NCBI GenBank assembly: GCA_028277485.1 | Contig: JANQGE010000068.1 | Span: forward strand, 1 to 64,000 | Source of the DNA: Chlorobium sp. | GTDB lineage: Bacteria > Bacteroidota > Chlorobiia > Chlorobiales > Chlorobiaceae | Length of the DNA: 64,000 nucleotides | Direction of reading: 5' to 3' | In this document: positions 1 to 6,847 of the stretch, piece by piece | Layout of the letters: each line of letters starts with the position of its first letter | Numbering within the stretch: position 1 is the stretch's first letter | Translations under genes and position numbers: made by a program | Notes under the pieces: model-generated | What the model was told of the DNA's origin: nothing | What the model saw: only the letters and a program-made list of their open reading frames with translations | Database searches by the model: none

Positions 1-344
1 GCCTTCCCCCACGTCCTTTGCCTGGTCACCTGCACCCACAACCCTTCCAGGTGCCGGAGCTGCCCCGGCGTCGCAAGCCGCGCATCCCGCGGCAGCAGCT
101 CATTGTACCGCTCTTTCATATTCCCCGGCGCGTCCCGCCAGAACGAGCGGCTTCTGAAAATCAAGCCTTGCTCAGAAAGCATCACCTCCAGCGCATCGAT
201 CGCCTCCTCCGCCTGCTCCCGGTTCATCTCCGTACAGGACTCAACGCCCCACCCCGAGAGAAACCCCCGGTACGCCACATCATCCATCCCCAGCTTCCGC
301 TGCCGGATCTTGATCTCCCGCCGCTGTAGCTTTGTGCTCTTCAT
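1..344 (-). CDS. GemA/gp16-like Mu phage early regulatory protein (partial)
   Basis: The gene starts with ATG at 344 and runs off the left edge, so only about 114 residues are visible. The N-terminus (MKSTKLQRREIKIRQRKLGM, then DDVAYRGFLSGWGVESC) and the later segment LATPGQLRHLEGLWVQVTRQ match the layout of the GemA/gp16 (DUF1018) family of Mu-like phages: a short helical N-terminal domain followed by a second conserved helix block. In Mu, gp16 is an early-region gene of modest regulatory importance. The start overlaps the stop of the upstream gene by four bases (ATGA), so it belongs to the early operon. The family call is by pattern recognition; the C-terminus cannot be judged. Confidence 0.72.
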   Translation of the reverse strand, partial: MKSTKLQRREIKIRQRKLGMDDVAYRGFLSGWGVESCTEMNREQAEEAIDALEVMLSEQGLIFRSRSFWRDAPGNMKERYNELLPRDARLATPGQLRHLEGLWVQVTRQRTWGK

Positions 345-592
345 CGCTCGCTGTCGCCAGAACCGAGAAACTTTGTGCCCGGTTTGTTTCCACCAGCAAG
401 ATAGTTGTCGCCTCCGATAGCCTTTATGAAGTCGTTTTCGACCCGCTGTGAGTCGATCAATGTTTCCGCGACAGAGACGATAGTCTTTGCCGTATCGATA
501 TCCATCGGCGTAGCCGGGTCAGGATCTTTCAGCCGTTCGAGCGTTTCGAACAGGTGATCCCGAAGATCATCCATTGATGTTTTCTTTCCCAT
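341..592 (-). CDS. small conserved Mu-like phage early protein
   Basis: An 83-residue, mostly helical, acidic protein beginning MGKKTSMDDLRDHLFETLER. Proteins with this DDLRD.LFETLE..KD...PMDI..A pattern are common between the transposition genes and gp16 in Mu-like phages, but I know no function for them. The start is uncertain: ATG at 592 is chosen, with a longer form from 634 and a shorter one from 574 possible; none has a strong ribosome binding site. It overlaps the end of the HNH gene by 26 bases and the start of the gp16-like gene by four, consistent with translational coupling. Confidence 0.6.
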   Translation of the reverse strand: MGKKTSMDDLRDHLFETLERLKDPDPATPMDIDTAKTIVSVAETLIDSQRVENDFIKAIGGDNYLAGGNKPGTKFLGSGDSER

Positions 593-1220
593 TGTCGCAG
601 TGTTTGTCGTTGATAAAATCTTTGATGAGCACACACGCTTCCAGCACTTTCGCCTGTTCCAGAGTGTATCCGTGCTTGCTGTTCAAAAGCATATTCAGCT
701 TATTCGAGATGCAGACAAGGTTTTCAGGCTCGCAGTTCATCGGATCGCCGTCCCTGAACCTGATCACATGCCCTTTCGGTATAGGCCCGATAAACCTCTC
801 ATAATTGTATCTCGACAGATACGCCCATTTCCCGAGCCTTACCCGAATCGTCTTCTGCGGAACGCCTCTTCCATCCTCCCGGATGGTGATAGCTCCGTCT
901 TGCAGCGTATTCTTCGGCAAATGCCCTTTCTTGAACTGCGTTTTCCTGGTATTCGGATGCTGTCCGCAAACGCCTACCGTTGCTGCGTTCCAAGGCACGT
1001 GCCCCTTTGCTAACCTGGTCGATTTGCTGACTTTCACGAGACGCCTCTTTTCCCGCATCATAAACTCTGCGCTTTTCTTTATGCCGAGTGCTGACGCCTT
1101 TAGAATAACAGCTCTGTGCGTTCGTCCCAGCACGATCGCCACATCCTCCGTGTCGTGATCCGGGTACATCTCCCGCAGATCCTCGATCTCCTGTTCTGTC
1201 CACTCAAGCCCTTTGCCCAT
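567..1220 (-). CDS. HNH-type endonuclease with Myb-like N-terminal domain
   Basis: About 217 residues. The N-terminus (EWTEQEIEDLREMYPDHDTE...VLGRTHRAVILKASALGI) is a Myb/SANT-like helix-turn-helix. The C-terminal part contains the HNH-family block IPKGHVIRFRDGDPMNCEPE followed by NLVCISNK, with the conserved H and D/N ligands. Proteins of this kind in phages are homing-type or packaging-associated nucleases. ATG at 1220 is preferred because AAGGAGGGG lies about 10 bases upstream; a GTG at 1229 would sit on top of that site. The gene overlaps both neighbours closely and belongs to the early operon. Whether it is an active nuclease or only a DNA-binding protein cannot be told. Confidence 0.75.
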   Translation of the reverse strand: MGKGLEWTEQEIEDLREMYPDHDTEDVAIVLGRTHRAVILKASALGIKKSAEFMMREKRRLVKVSKSTRLAKGHVPWNAATVGVCGQHPNTRKTQFKKGHLPKNTLQDGAITIREDGRGVPQKTIRVRLGKWAYLSRYNYERFIGPIPKGHVIRFRDGDPMNCEPENLVCISNKLNMLLNSKHGYTLEQAKVLEACVLIKDFINDKHCDNGKENING

Positions 1221-1225
1221 ACGCC

Positions 1226-1933
1226 TCACCCCTCCTTATCCTCAATAATCCGCAAATGCACCCCCGAAAGCTGCTTCTCCGTGTACACCGTGAGTGACTC
1301 ATCCTTCCACGTTACCTTCTTGTACCGCCGCACCGGCTGCCAGCGATGCCCGATAATGACCCTCTCGCCGCGGCGCGTTGTCCCCTGCATATCCCGCACC
1401 TTCAGCAGCGGCAAAATCTTCTCCTCCGCGAGCCTCCTGTTCTTCTCCACAAGCTCCGCGATCAGGTCGTGCGTTTTAAGATATTGCCGGAACGTATCCA
1501 AGTTAAACGGTACGCCCTTGAGATACGCAATAGCTCGCAGCCTCGCCGCCCCGTGGTCTTTGTAGGGGCCTCCGATTCGTTTCTTGCGCAGCACCCCTGT
1601 TTTCTCATCATACACCGTCGCCGAAACCTCAAACGATCCATCGTGCAACATTTCTACCAGCTGCTCCAGTAAATCTATTTGCGCCGGCATTTTCCTTTGC
1701 AACCGTTTTGCCGCCGCGGAGAGGGTTGCTTTGTTCACCTCCTTCGCAAACCGCTGCCTTGCCTCTTCCAGATCCCGCTCCGCAAACTCCTTCTCGTCCT
1801 TCCTGTACTTCGCGCACGACCACACCTGCCTGTTCCCGATATGCAGGTACGCCCGCCACCGCCGCATGCGCTCGCTCCAGCAAACCCCACCACGCTGTTT
1901 CATTGCCCTTCCGTCCTTTATATCCTTGCTCAT
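1226..1933 (-). CDS. phage protein with AP2-like DNA-binding N-terminus
   Basis: About 235 basic residues starting at ATG 1933, with GGAGGGG about 11 bases upstream. Residues 15-60 (GGVCWSERMRRWRAYLHIGN, then an EEAR-type helix) resemble the AP2/ERF three-strand-plus-helix DNA-binding fold found in many phage HNH proteins, but no HNH block follows. The remainder is helical and unrecognised (ALVEKNRRLAEE-like coiled segment, then a beta-rich C-terminus). The start overlaps the previous gene by four bases (ATGA). It may be a solo DNA-binding protein or a degenerate homing nuclease; the function is unknown. Confidence 0.55.
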   Translation of the reverse strand: MSKDIKDGRAMKQRGGVCWSERMRRWRAYLHIGNRQVWSCAKYRKDEKEFAERDLEEARQRFAKEVNKATLSAAAKRLQRKMPAQIDLLEQLVEMLHDGSFEVSATVYDEKTGVLRKKRIGGPYKDHGAARLRAIAYLKGVPFNLDTFRQYLKTHDLIAELVEKNRRLAEEKILPLLKVRDMQGTTRRGERVIIGHRWQPVRRYKKVTWKDESLTVYTEKQLSGVHLRIIEDKEG

Positions 1934-2214
1934 AACCCTTTCCCCTCCACGTTTTTCCTGTTCCTCCCGCAACTCCCGAAATGCGGCTCGTACCCCCACA
2001 CATCAGGCCCCGCCTTGACGAACGTCTGCCCTACATGCGTCGCCAGCGTCTTCCGCCCGTCCCCCTGCACCAGCTCCAAATCGCACGGCATTAGCTTGCC
2101 CTTCACCGTCCGCACAAAATGAATCTGCTGCCCGCATCGGCGGCAGAACTGGTGCGGCCCATACCCCAGCCGCACATTCACCGCCGGAATCACCAGCTTA
2201 CCCTGTACGCTCAT
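1930..2214 (-). CDS. small zinc-ribbon-like phage protein
   Basis: 94 residues from ATG 2214, preceded by a good GGAGGTG site. It contains a CRRCG pair (HQFCRRCGQQIHFVRTVKGK) and later C residues in MPCDLE and FGSCGR, so it could form a small metal-binding fold. No enzyme motif is visible. It is joined to both neighbours by four-base ATGA overlaps, the hallmark of this operon. I do not recognise a named family. Confidence 0.55.
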   Translation of the reverse strand: MSVQGKLVIPAVNVRLGYGPHQFCRRCGQQIHFVRTVKGKLMPCDLELVQGDGRKTLATHVGQTFVKAGPDVWGYEPHFGSCGRNRKNVEGKGL

Positions 2215-2360
2215 CGGGCACCTCCTCGCCTCAACGGCAGCACAACCCCGTATTTCACAGCCTTCGCGATCGCCGACACAGAGTGCAGCGAAACAAACCA
2301 CATCACCGCATCCGCGACCCACGAGAACACCCTTTGAGTCCCTTTCGTCCTTTCTTTCAT
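2211..2360 (-). CDS. small hydrophobic phage protein
   Basis: 49 residues from ATG 2360 with GAGGAGGG about 6 bases upstream. Residues 11-35 (VFSWVADAVMWFVSLHSVSA) form one amphipathic to membrane-like helix, followed by a basic tail. It overlaps the next gene by four bases. The function is unknown; a membrane peptide is possible but unproven. Confidence 0.4.
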   Translation of the reverse strand: MKERTKGTQRVFSWVADAVMWFVSLHSVSAIAKAVKYGVVLPLRRGGAR

Positions 2361-2373
2361 AACCCGGCCCTCC

Positions 2374-3330
2374 TCAAAAGATTCTGACCGCATCGGCCGT
2401 TTGCAGAACAAGCTTCTCGTCAAGCTCCACGCCCTCCCTCACCAAATCATCCAATTTGAAAACGAGGCTTTCCAAGAAACGCGCCGAGCCGTTACAGGCG
2501 GTGAGCAGCACCTTTTCCACCCCCTCGATGTTCGGCAACACCGTCCCCGCCAGCAGCCGGACGTCGGCAAGCCCGATACCCTTCGCCCTTGCGCTCGCTT
2601 TGAACCTGTCCACCAGATACTCGTGCGTCCTGCGTGACTTGGCAAGCAGCTCGTAAAACGGCTCCTGCCCGATAAAGAGCAGCCCCGCGCCGCTCACGTC
2701 GTTGATCTGCCGTACCGTGTCGAGCACGTCGAGCGAGAGATTTTCCGACTCGTCGATGATCACCAGGCTCTTCCTCGACTTCAGCGCCTCGCACACCTTT
2801 TCGAGGATCCCGAAAGAAGTCGCATCAGAAACGCCGCACTGCTCGCCGATCTTTATCATGAGCTGACGTTTCGTCATAAACTTCGAAGTCCAGACGTAAA
2901 CCACGTTCGACGTCTTGGCGGCATACATCTCCGCCGCCGTCGTCTTGCCGAGCCCGCCCCGCCCGGTGAACAGCCCCATGAGGCCGCGAAACTGGCAGAT
3001 CCGCGCCGCCTCGAACACCGCGAGCGTCACCGAAGTCTCCTGCCGGGGAAACTTCTTCCCGGTCGTGTTGCCGGAAGAAAAACGCTTCTCCAGAAGCCGT
3101 TCGAGCGACGCTTTCAACGCGCCCACAAAAGCGCTCTGGTCCTTTGCCTTATACTTCCCTGTCATCCAGGATGACAGCGCGCTCGGCACGTACCCCGCCT
3201 CATCTGCGATAAGGTTGCGCGACAGCCCTTGTGCGGAAATATCCTTCACAAGCTGACGCAGCTCGTCGTCGCTCATCCCCGCGACCGCCTCCGCACCCGG
3301 CAGAGGCGGTTGGTTATTTTTGCTTACCAT
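2374..3330 (-). CDS. Mu-like transposition protein B (AAA+ ATPase)
   Basis: 318 residues. An N-terminal helix-turn-helix (LSRNLIADEAGYVPSALSSW, residues 36-55) precedes an AAA+ core with Walker A GRGGLGKTT at 123-131 and Walker B LVIIDES at 189-195. This is the organisation of MuB: a DNA-binding ATPase that captures target DNA, activates transposase A and gives target immunity. The position downstream of the DDE transposase agrees, although here the two are separated by about 800 bases carrying small genes and a tRNA-like element. ATG 3330 lacks a strong ribosome binding site; ATG at residue 19 is an alternative start. Confidence 0.88.
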   Translation of the reverse strand: MVSKNNQPPLPGAEAVAGMSDDELRQLVKDISAQGLSRNLIADEAGYVPSALSSWMTGKYKAKDQSAFVGALKASLERLLEKRFSSGNTTGKKFPRQETSVTLAVFEAARICQFRGLMGLFTGRGGLGKTTAAEMYAAKTSNVVYVWTSKFMTKRQLMIKIGEQCGVSDATSFGILEKVCEALKSRKSLVIIDESENLSLDVLDTVRQINDVSGAGLLFIGQEPFYELLAKSRRTHEYLVDRFKASARAKGIGLADVRLLAGTVLPNIEGVEKVLLTACNGSARFLESLVFKLDDLVREGVELDEKLVLQTADAVRIF

Positions 3331-3385
3331 GTTAGATTAGATTGAGAGGTTGTTGAAAAACACCGATCATCCGAACCCGTATCAC

Positions 3386-3487
3386 TCAGCCGCCACAGCT
3401 ATCCGATACGGGTTCACCATTTTCCCAGGGCCACCGCCACGACTCCTTTCGCCGCCGCCTCAGCCACCGTTTAAACCACTTTCTCAT
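3386..3487 (-). CDS. very small basic ORF in phage early operon
   Basis: A 33-residue ORF rich in Arg and Trp (MRKWFKRWLRRRRKESWRWP...). Its ATG overlaps the stop of the preceding 59-residue ORF in an ATGA, the same coupling used through the rest of this operon, which is the main reason to believe it. No family is recognised. Confidence 0.3.
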   Translation of the reverse strand: MRKWFKRWLRRRRKESWRWPWENGEPVSDSCGG

Positions 3488-3663
3488 CCCCCAGCCCTCC
3501 AGTTGTTTAGCAAAACCGGCGGGAGTGTTCTCAACTGGTACAGACTCTTCTCACTGTTCGAAAGCTTCTCATAACAAGCCTCACAAAGAAAAACCGGGCG
3601 AGAAACATCCCCGCACAAAATCACCGACCTTTCCGTCCTTTTCGTCCCTTGAGTCCCTTCCAT
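3484..3663 (-). CDS. small Cys-containing phage ORF
   Basis: A 59-residue ORF beginning MEGTQGTKRT with a GGAGGG site three bases before its ATG at 3663. It holds C17 and a C..C pair (ILCGDVSRPVFLCEACYEKL) that could bind a metal. It fills part of an otherwise empty 450-base gap in the early operon and overlaps the next small ORF by four bases. Function unknown. Confidence 0.4.
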   Translation of the reverse strand: MEGTQGTKRTERSVILCGDVSRPVFLCEACYEKLSNSEKSLYQLRTLPPVLLNNWRAGG

Positions 3664-3726
3664 AAACCCTCCATCGTTAGATTGTTATTGATTCACCCCG
3701 TGCAAGCCTCTTTTACGGGGTCTTCG

Positions 3727-3826
3727 TAAGACCGGCAGGATTCGAACCTGCACGGAATGGCACCACATCACCGCCACTCCCTGGGGGTTATGAATCCCCG
3801 GAGTCTGCCAGTTCCTCCACAGTCTC
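3727..3826 (-). tRNA. class II tRNA-like gene with CAU anticodon and very long variable arm
   Basis: On the minus strand the 100-nt segment folds as a cloverleaf. The acceptor is GAGACTG/CGGTCTT (7 bp, with two G-U pairs). TG at 8-9 is followed by a 3-bp D stem GAG/CTC with a GG-containing loop like that of tRNA-Leu. The anticodon stem is GGGGA/CCCCC (one A-C mismatch) around loop TTCATAA, giving anticodon CAU. The variable arm is 31 nt with an 8-bp stem GGAGTGGC/GCCATTCC. The T arm GCAGG-TTCGAAT-CCTGC is perfect. The discriminator is A and CCA is not encoded (ACGA follows). The 5' 39 nt overlap the last 13 codons of the upstream phage gene. Long variable arm, D arm and A73 suggest a Leu-type body; a CAU anticodon on such a body is not standard. 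Confidence 0.7.
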
Positions 3827-4117
3827 ACCGCTTGGATTGTACTCCAGATCCTTCATCCCCAGCATCCTGTACGCCGCCCGCATCGCCTCATCCGCCGTCA
3901 ACGCCACCGGCCGACCCGGCAGCGCCGCCGGGGAGTACGAATGTTCGTCCCGGTAATACCCGAGTTGCCTCAGCCGCCAAACGATGCTTCCCCGCGACCT
4001 TCCCAGCACATCACAAATTTTCTCTTCCGTATCCCCCCGATCCTTCATCGTCAGCAGCAAATCATCATCCTCCTTAGACCAAACCCTGACAGACCCTCTC
4101 TTTTTTTTTCTTTTCAT
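3788..4117 (-). CDS. Myb/SANT-like DNA-binding phage protein
   Basis: 109 residues starting MKRKKKRGSVRVWSKEDDDL. Residues 13-53 (WSKEDDDLLLTMKDRGDTEE, then ICDVLGRSRGSIVWRLRQLG) form a Myb-like helix-turn-helix very similar in pattern to the N-terminus of the HNH protein further down the operon. It sits between transposase A and protein B. It could be a regulator of the early operon or a ner-like protein. The last 13 codons are also the 5' part of the class II tRNA-like gene, and the stop codon TAA falls in its anticodon loop. Confidence 0.6.
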   Translation of the reverse strand: MKRKKKRGSVRVWSKEDDDLLLTMKDRGDTEEKICDVLGRSRGSIVWRLRQLGYYRDEHSYSPAALPGRPVALTADEAMRAAYRMLGMKDLEYNPSGETVEELADSGDS

Positions 4118-4138
4118 CGTGTTATTGTTGTTGCGTTA

Positions 4139-6367
4139 CTACCATTCATCCTCGTCGCCGATCTGCCGAAGAGCCGCCTTGTTCAGCCGGTCGTTCATCG
4201 CGTCCCGCTCAGTCTGTGAAAGCACATGCCCGTCCGTCCCCGTTTTCTTTTTAGCCTCCGGTAACGTGTTTTCCTTGATGTGCCCGTGTTCGAGTTGTCG
4301 CTGCTGCTTGAGGTCATCGACCCGAAGCCGATAAACCTGCCTGCCCGTAAGGCCAGGACCGCCCTGCACCTCTTTGATAGCCCTACTCCCAGCCTTCTCG
4401 ATCTGCTTGATCGTACCCCAGGCGCGCTCGAACCGCTCGTCGTCGGTTCTGTCGAACGCCCGAACCTCAAAGAAATTGATATGCCCGGATCCGAGGAACT
4501 CCTCCGTTTCCGCATCGAAGAAATACGCCCGCTCCGGCTCCTCAATATTCCTCACGGGGTACACCTTCTTTCCGTTCCCGATCCAGGCGCTCATCCAGTG
4601 ACCCCAGTACACCGCAGGTTTGCCGGTTTTCTTTTCCACCTCCGTATCCTTGTACCCGTTAGGCGTGATCTGCTTTTCCTTGCCCGGACGGCCCTGCATC
4701 ATCGCAATAATATCATCCGGCAGTTCAGGACGCTGCTCGTAGGTTCTGGCCCAGACCTCGTTAGCCGAAAGCCCCTGCCGCTTGCTTCGTTTATCGGACG
4801 GCTTGTTGTTCTGGTAGTGGATAAACGCATCGAGCGCCCATACGAACTCATCGTAATCCAGCACATCCAGTTGCTTGATCTTTTCTTTGAGTTCATCCGT
4901 TCTGGCGGCAGCGTTTGTCCCCGTGTAACCATCTCCGATAACCCGCTCGAAACCGTCGTGCATCATCCTGAACCATCGCTCGATAGGCTTCGCCTGCGGA
5001 TTGAACGGGATCGCGAACGTCACCTCCTGGCACTGCGTTTTACCCAGCACAGAGCGGATTTTATCCTTGTCCGCACTCCCGAACTCGATACGCACCTTCT
5101 TGTTCTTGCCTGAAAACGCCTTCGATCGGAAATCCTTCCCGTTATCCAGATACACCCCATACGGCACACCGCTCTGCCTGCCTTCCGTGATGCCGTTCGG
5201 AGCCTTCACCGCTCCCAGATACGCATCGATGATATCCTGCGAGTTCGGCGTACCGGTTTTCAGAACGTAATAGAGAAGCTTCCACGACCGCACATCGAGC
5301 ACCGCCGTCATCCAGAACCGGATAACATTGTCTCCTGACGGGCTTTTCACCATCAGATCGAGCTGCGCGTGATCGAAAACCCACCGGCTGCCGGCCTCGA
5401 TTTCCGACCAGTCCCGATCGACAAAATTGCCGTACTTCCTCTTGTAAGCGGCATCCCCGTACCGTGCCCGGTAAATGATCGCCTCGCCGGAATGCCCGTG
5501 CTGCTCGGTGAGTTCATTCACCAGCCGGCGCTCGAACGTCGACGGAATTGGAAGCTGCTCTCTCGGTACGCCGAGCCTTTCGCCAACATCGGCCGCAACC
5601 TCCCAGCACGTCTGTAGTGCCGGCGCCGAAGGACTCATATAGTTCTTGCAGAACGTCCCGTAAATTTCCCGTCTTGCGTCGATATCGATCCTGTCGAACG
5701 CCTGAGACCGGCCCCTGTTCTTCCCGTACCCGCCGAATAACGATTGTGCGTTGCCGTCCAGCCTGATTTTCTTTGCCAACGGAGGTAAAGACTTGTAGTT
5801 GATCCGAAGTTCTTTCGGCCGGTCGCAGTTCCACACGTCCAGTAGCTTCAGAAGCTCACTGTAAACCGGTAATTCGCCGGTCTTGAAAAACCCGATCGAG
5901 AGCAGAAACGGAAAGTACTTCTCGAACTTCTTCTTGTTGTACTTCGGAGTCTCCATCTCCAGCGCGTGCACATCACTCAGATCAATCGCCATTTCTCCCT
6001 CATCGACCCCCGCCAAAACATCCATCTTGTCCACCCCGCCCACCAGGTCAACCTTCTCCATTCGCCACTTCATAACAGCTTTTTCCGGCAACGAAGAAAG
6101 AAGTATTCTGTACTGCCTCCCTCCGTTACCGTCAACCATCGTAGTGACGTATTTTCCAGCCTTACAATTTTTCTTCACAGCTCTGTCTGTTATACCAAGC
6201 AGGCTCCCACCTTGCTTTACAGTCAACCAAATGCTGTTTTCAGATAACCCTTTTCTTTTTATGTCCTTAACAGCGGCAGGAACTGATTCTGAAGGGTTCC
6301 CACCTTGGTTCCTACCTTTTGTCCCAAAGGTGGGAACTTCCAAACCTTGATTTTCGGAAAAACTCAT
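4139..6367 (-). CDS. Mu-like DDE transposase A
   Basis: 742 residues. The N-terminal part (about 40-105) is a DNA-binding domain of the MuA type (WLTVKQGGSLLGITDRAVKK). The catalytic RNase H-like core carries D332 (VFDHAQLDL), D408 (YLDNGKDF) and E463 (PIERWFR); the D-E spacing of 55 is almost that of MuA (56). A C-terminal beta-barrel domain follows to about residue 650, then a charged tail that in MuA contacts MuB. It cuts and joins phage ends during replicative transposition. The length is slightly above MuA (663). It overlaps the upstream small gene by four bases. Confidence 0.95.
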   Translation of the reverse strand: MSFSENQGLEVPTFGTKGRNQGGNPSESVPAAVKDIKRKGLSENSIWLTVKQGGSLLGITDRAVKKNCKAGKYVTTMVDGNGGRQYRILLSSLPEKAVMKWRMEKVDLVGGVDKMDVLAGVDEGEMAIDLSDVHALEMETPKYNKKKFEKYFPFLLSIGFFKTGELPVYSELLKLLDVWNCDRPKELRINYKSLPPLAKKIRLDGNAQSLFGGYGKNRGRSQAFDRIDIDARREIYGTFCKNYMSPSAPALQTCWEVAADVGERLGVPREQLPIPSTFERRLVNELTEQHGHSGEAIIYRARYGDAAYKRKYGNFVDRDWSEIEAGSRWVFDHAQLDLMVKSPSGDNVIRFWMTAVLDVRSWKLLYYVLKTGTPNSQDIIDAYLGAVKAPNGITEGRQSGVPYGVYLDNGKDFRSKAFSGKNKKVRIEFGSADKDKIRSVLGKTQCQEVTFAIPFNPQAKPIERWFRMMHDGFERVIGDGYTGTNAAARTDELKEKIKQLDVLDYDEFVWALDAFIHYQNNKPSDKRSKRQGLSANEVWARTYEQRPELPDDIIAMMQGRPGKEKQITPNGYKDTEVEKKTGKPAVYWGHWMSAWIGNGKKVYPVRNIEEPERAYFFDAETEEFLGSGHINFFEVRAFDRTDDERFERAWGTIKQIEKAGSRAIKEVQGGPGLTGRQVYRLRVDDLKQQRQLEHGHIKENTLPEAKKKTGTDGHVLSQTERDAMNDRLNKAALRQIGDEDEW

Positions 6368-6579
6368 GATGCGTTTTTGAGCGATCGTTTGAACTTGCGA
6401 GCTATCTTTTTCCTCTCTTCGAGCTTCCGCTCAAACATCTCTGCATACACTGGATTAGGGCTTTTCGTACGGAAAAGTCCTTTGTGGATGTAGGCGACAG
6501 GCTTCCCAAGCTCTTCGCTCATCTCCTTCAGAATCCCCCGAAACGGATAGCAGCGTAGATCAACTTTATCAGTACTCAT
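6364..6579 (-). CDS. small phage early protein, possible ner-position gene
   Basis: 71 basic residues (VDLRCYPFRGILKEMSEELG, then KPVAYIHKGLF) with the look of a small helix-turn-helix protein. It precedes transposase A with a four-base overlap, the position held by ner in Mu, which turns down early and repressor transcription. Sequence resemblance to Ner is not evident, so the role is inferred from position only. Confidence 0.5.
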   Translation of the reverse strand: MSTDKVDLRCYPFRGILKEMSEELGKPVAYIHKGLFRTKSPNPVYAEMFERKLEERKKIARKFKRSLKNAS

Positions 6580-6754
6580 AGTCCTGTAGTTTCCTTAGTG
6601 CTCTGGTTAAAGCAGCTTTTTCTTCCTTATCAAGACTCAAGCAAACGCCGCCGTCGTCGGCATACTGCTCCCAGTCTTTTTGCCAGACCATTGCCTCGTT
6701 AACGACACCAGCAACAGTGGCCAATACCGATGCTTCTTGTTGTGTGAGTGCCAT
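6569..6754 (-). CDS. small phage protein, first gene of early operon
   Basis: 61 acidic residues (MALTQQEASVLATVAGVVNE...). It is the first gene leftward of the divergent operator region and overlaps the next gene by 11 bases. A weak AAGAAAG precedes the ATG. No family recognised; conserved small proteins at this site in Mu-like phages are usually uncharacterised. Confidence 0.5.
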   Translation of the reverse strand: MALTQQEASVLATVAGVVNEAMVWQKDWEQYADDGGVCLSLDKEEKAALTRALRKLQDYEY

Positions 6755-6797
6755 CTTTCTTGCTTTTTAGTATCTTTCATTTAACTTTCATTCTTTC

Positions 6798-6847
6798 AAT
6801 ATAATCAAAATGATTTCCAATCAAAATCAAATACAATCGATTTGATT
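6798..6847. promoter_or_regulatory. phage early promoter and repressor operators
   Basis: The AT-rich divergent region between the repressor and the early operon holds a perfect inverted repeat AATCA-AAA-TGATT (6803-6815) and a second pair AATCAAAT...ATTTGATT (6825-6832 and 6840-6847) with an inner AATCGATT palindrome. On the minus strand a possible promoter reads TTGATT (6819-6824) and TATATT (6798-6803) with a short 15-base spacer, so the first operator would lie between -35 and -10. The layout fits repressor control of the early operon; no experimental support is visible. Confidence 0.6.

Noticed and set aside
18..420. Pro/Arg-rich plus-strand frames at the left edge
   Set aside because: They are opposite the tightly coupled phage early genes, with biased composition and no ribosome binding site.
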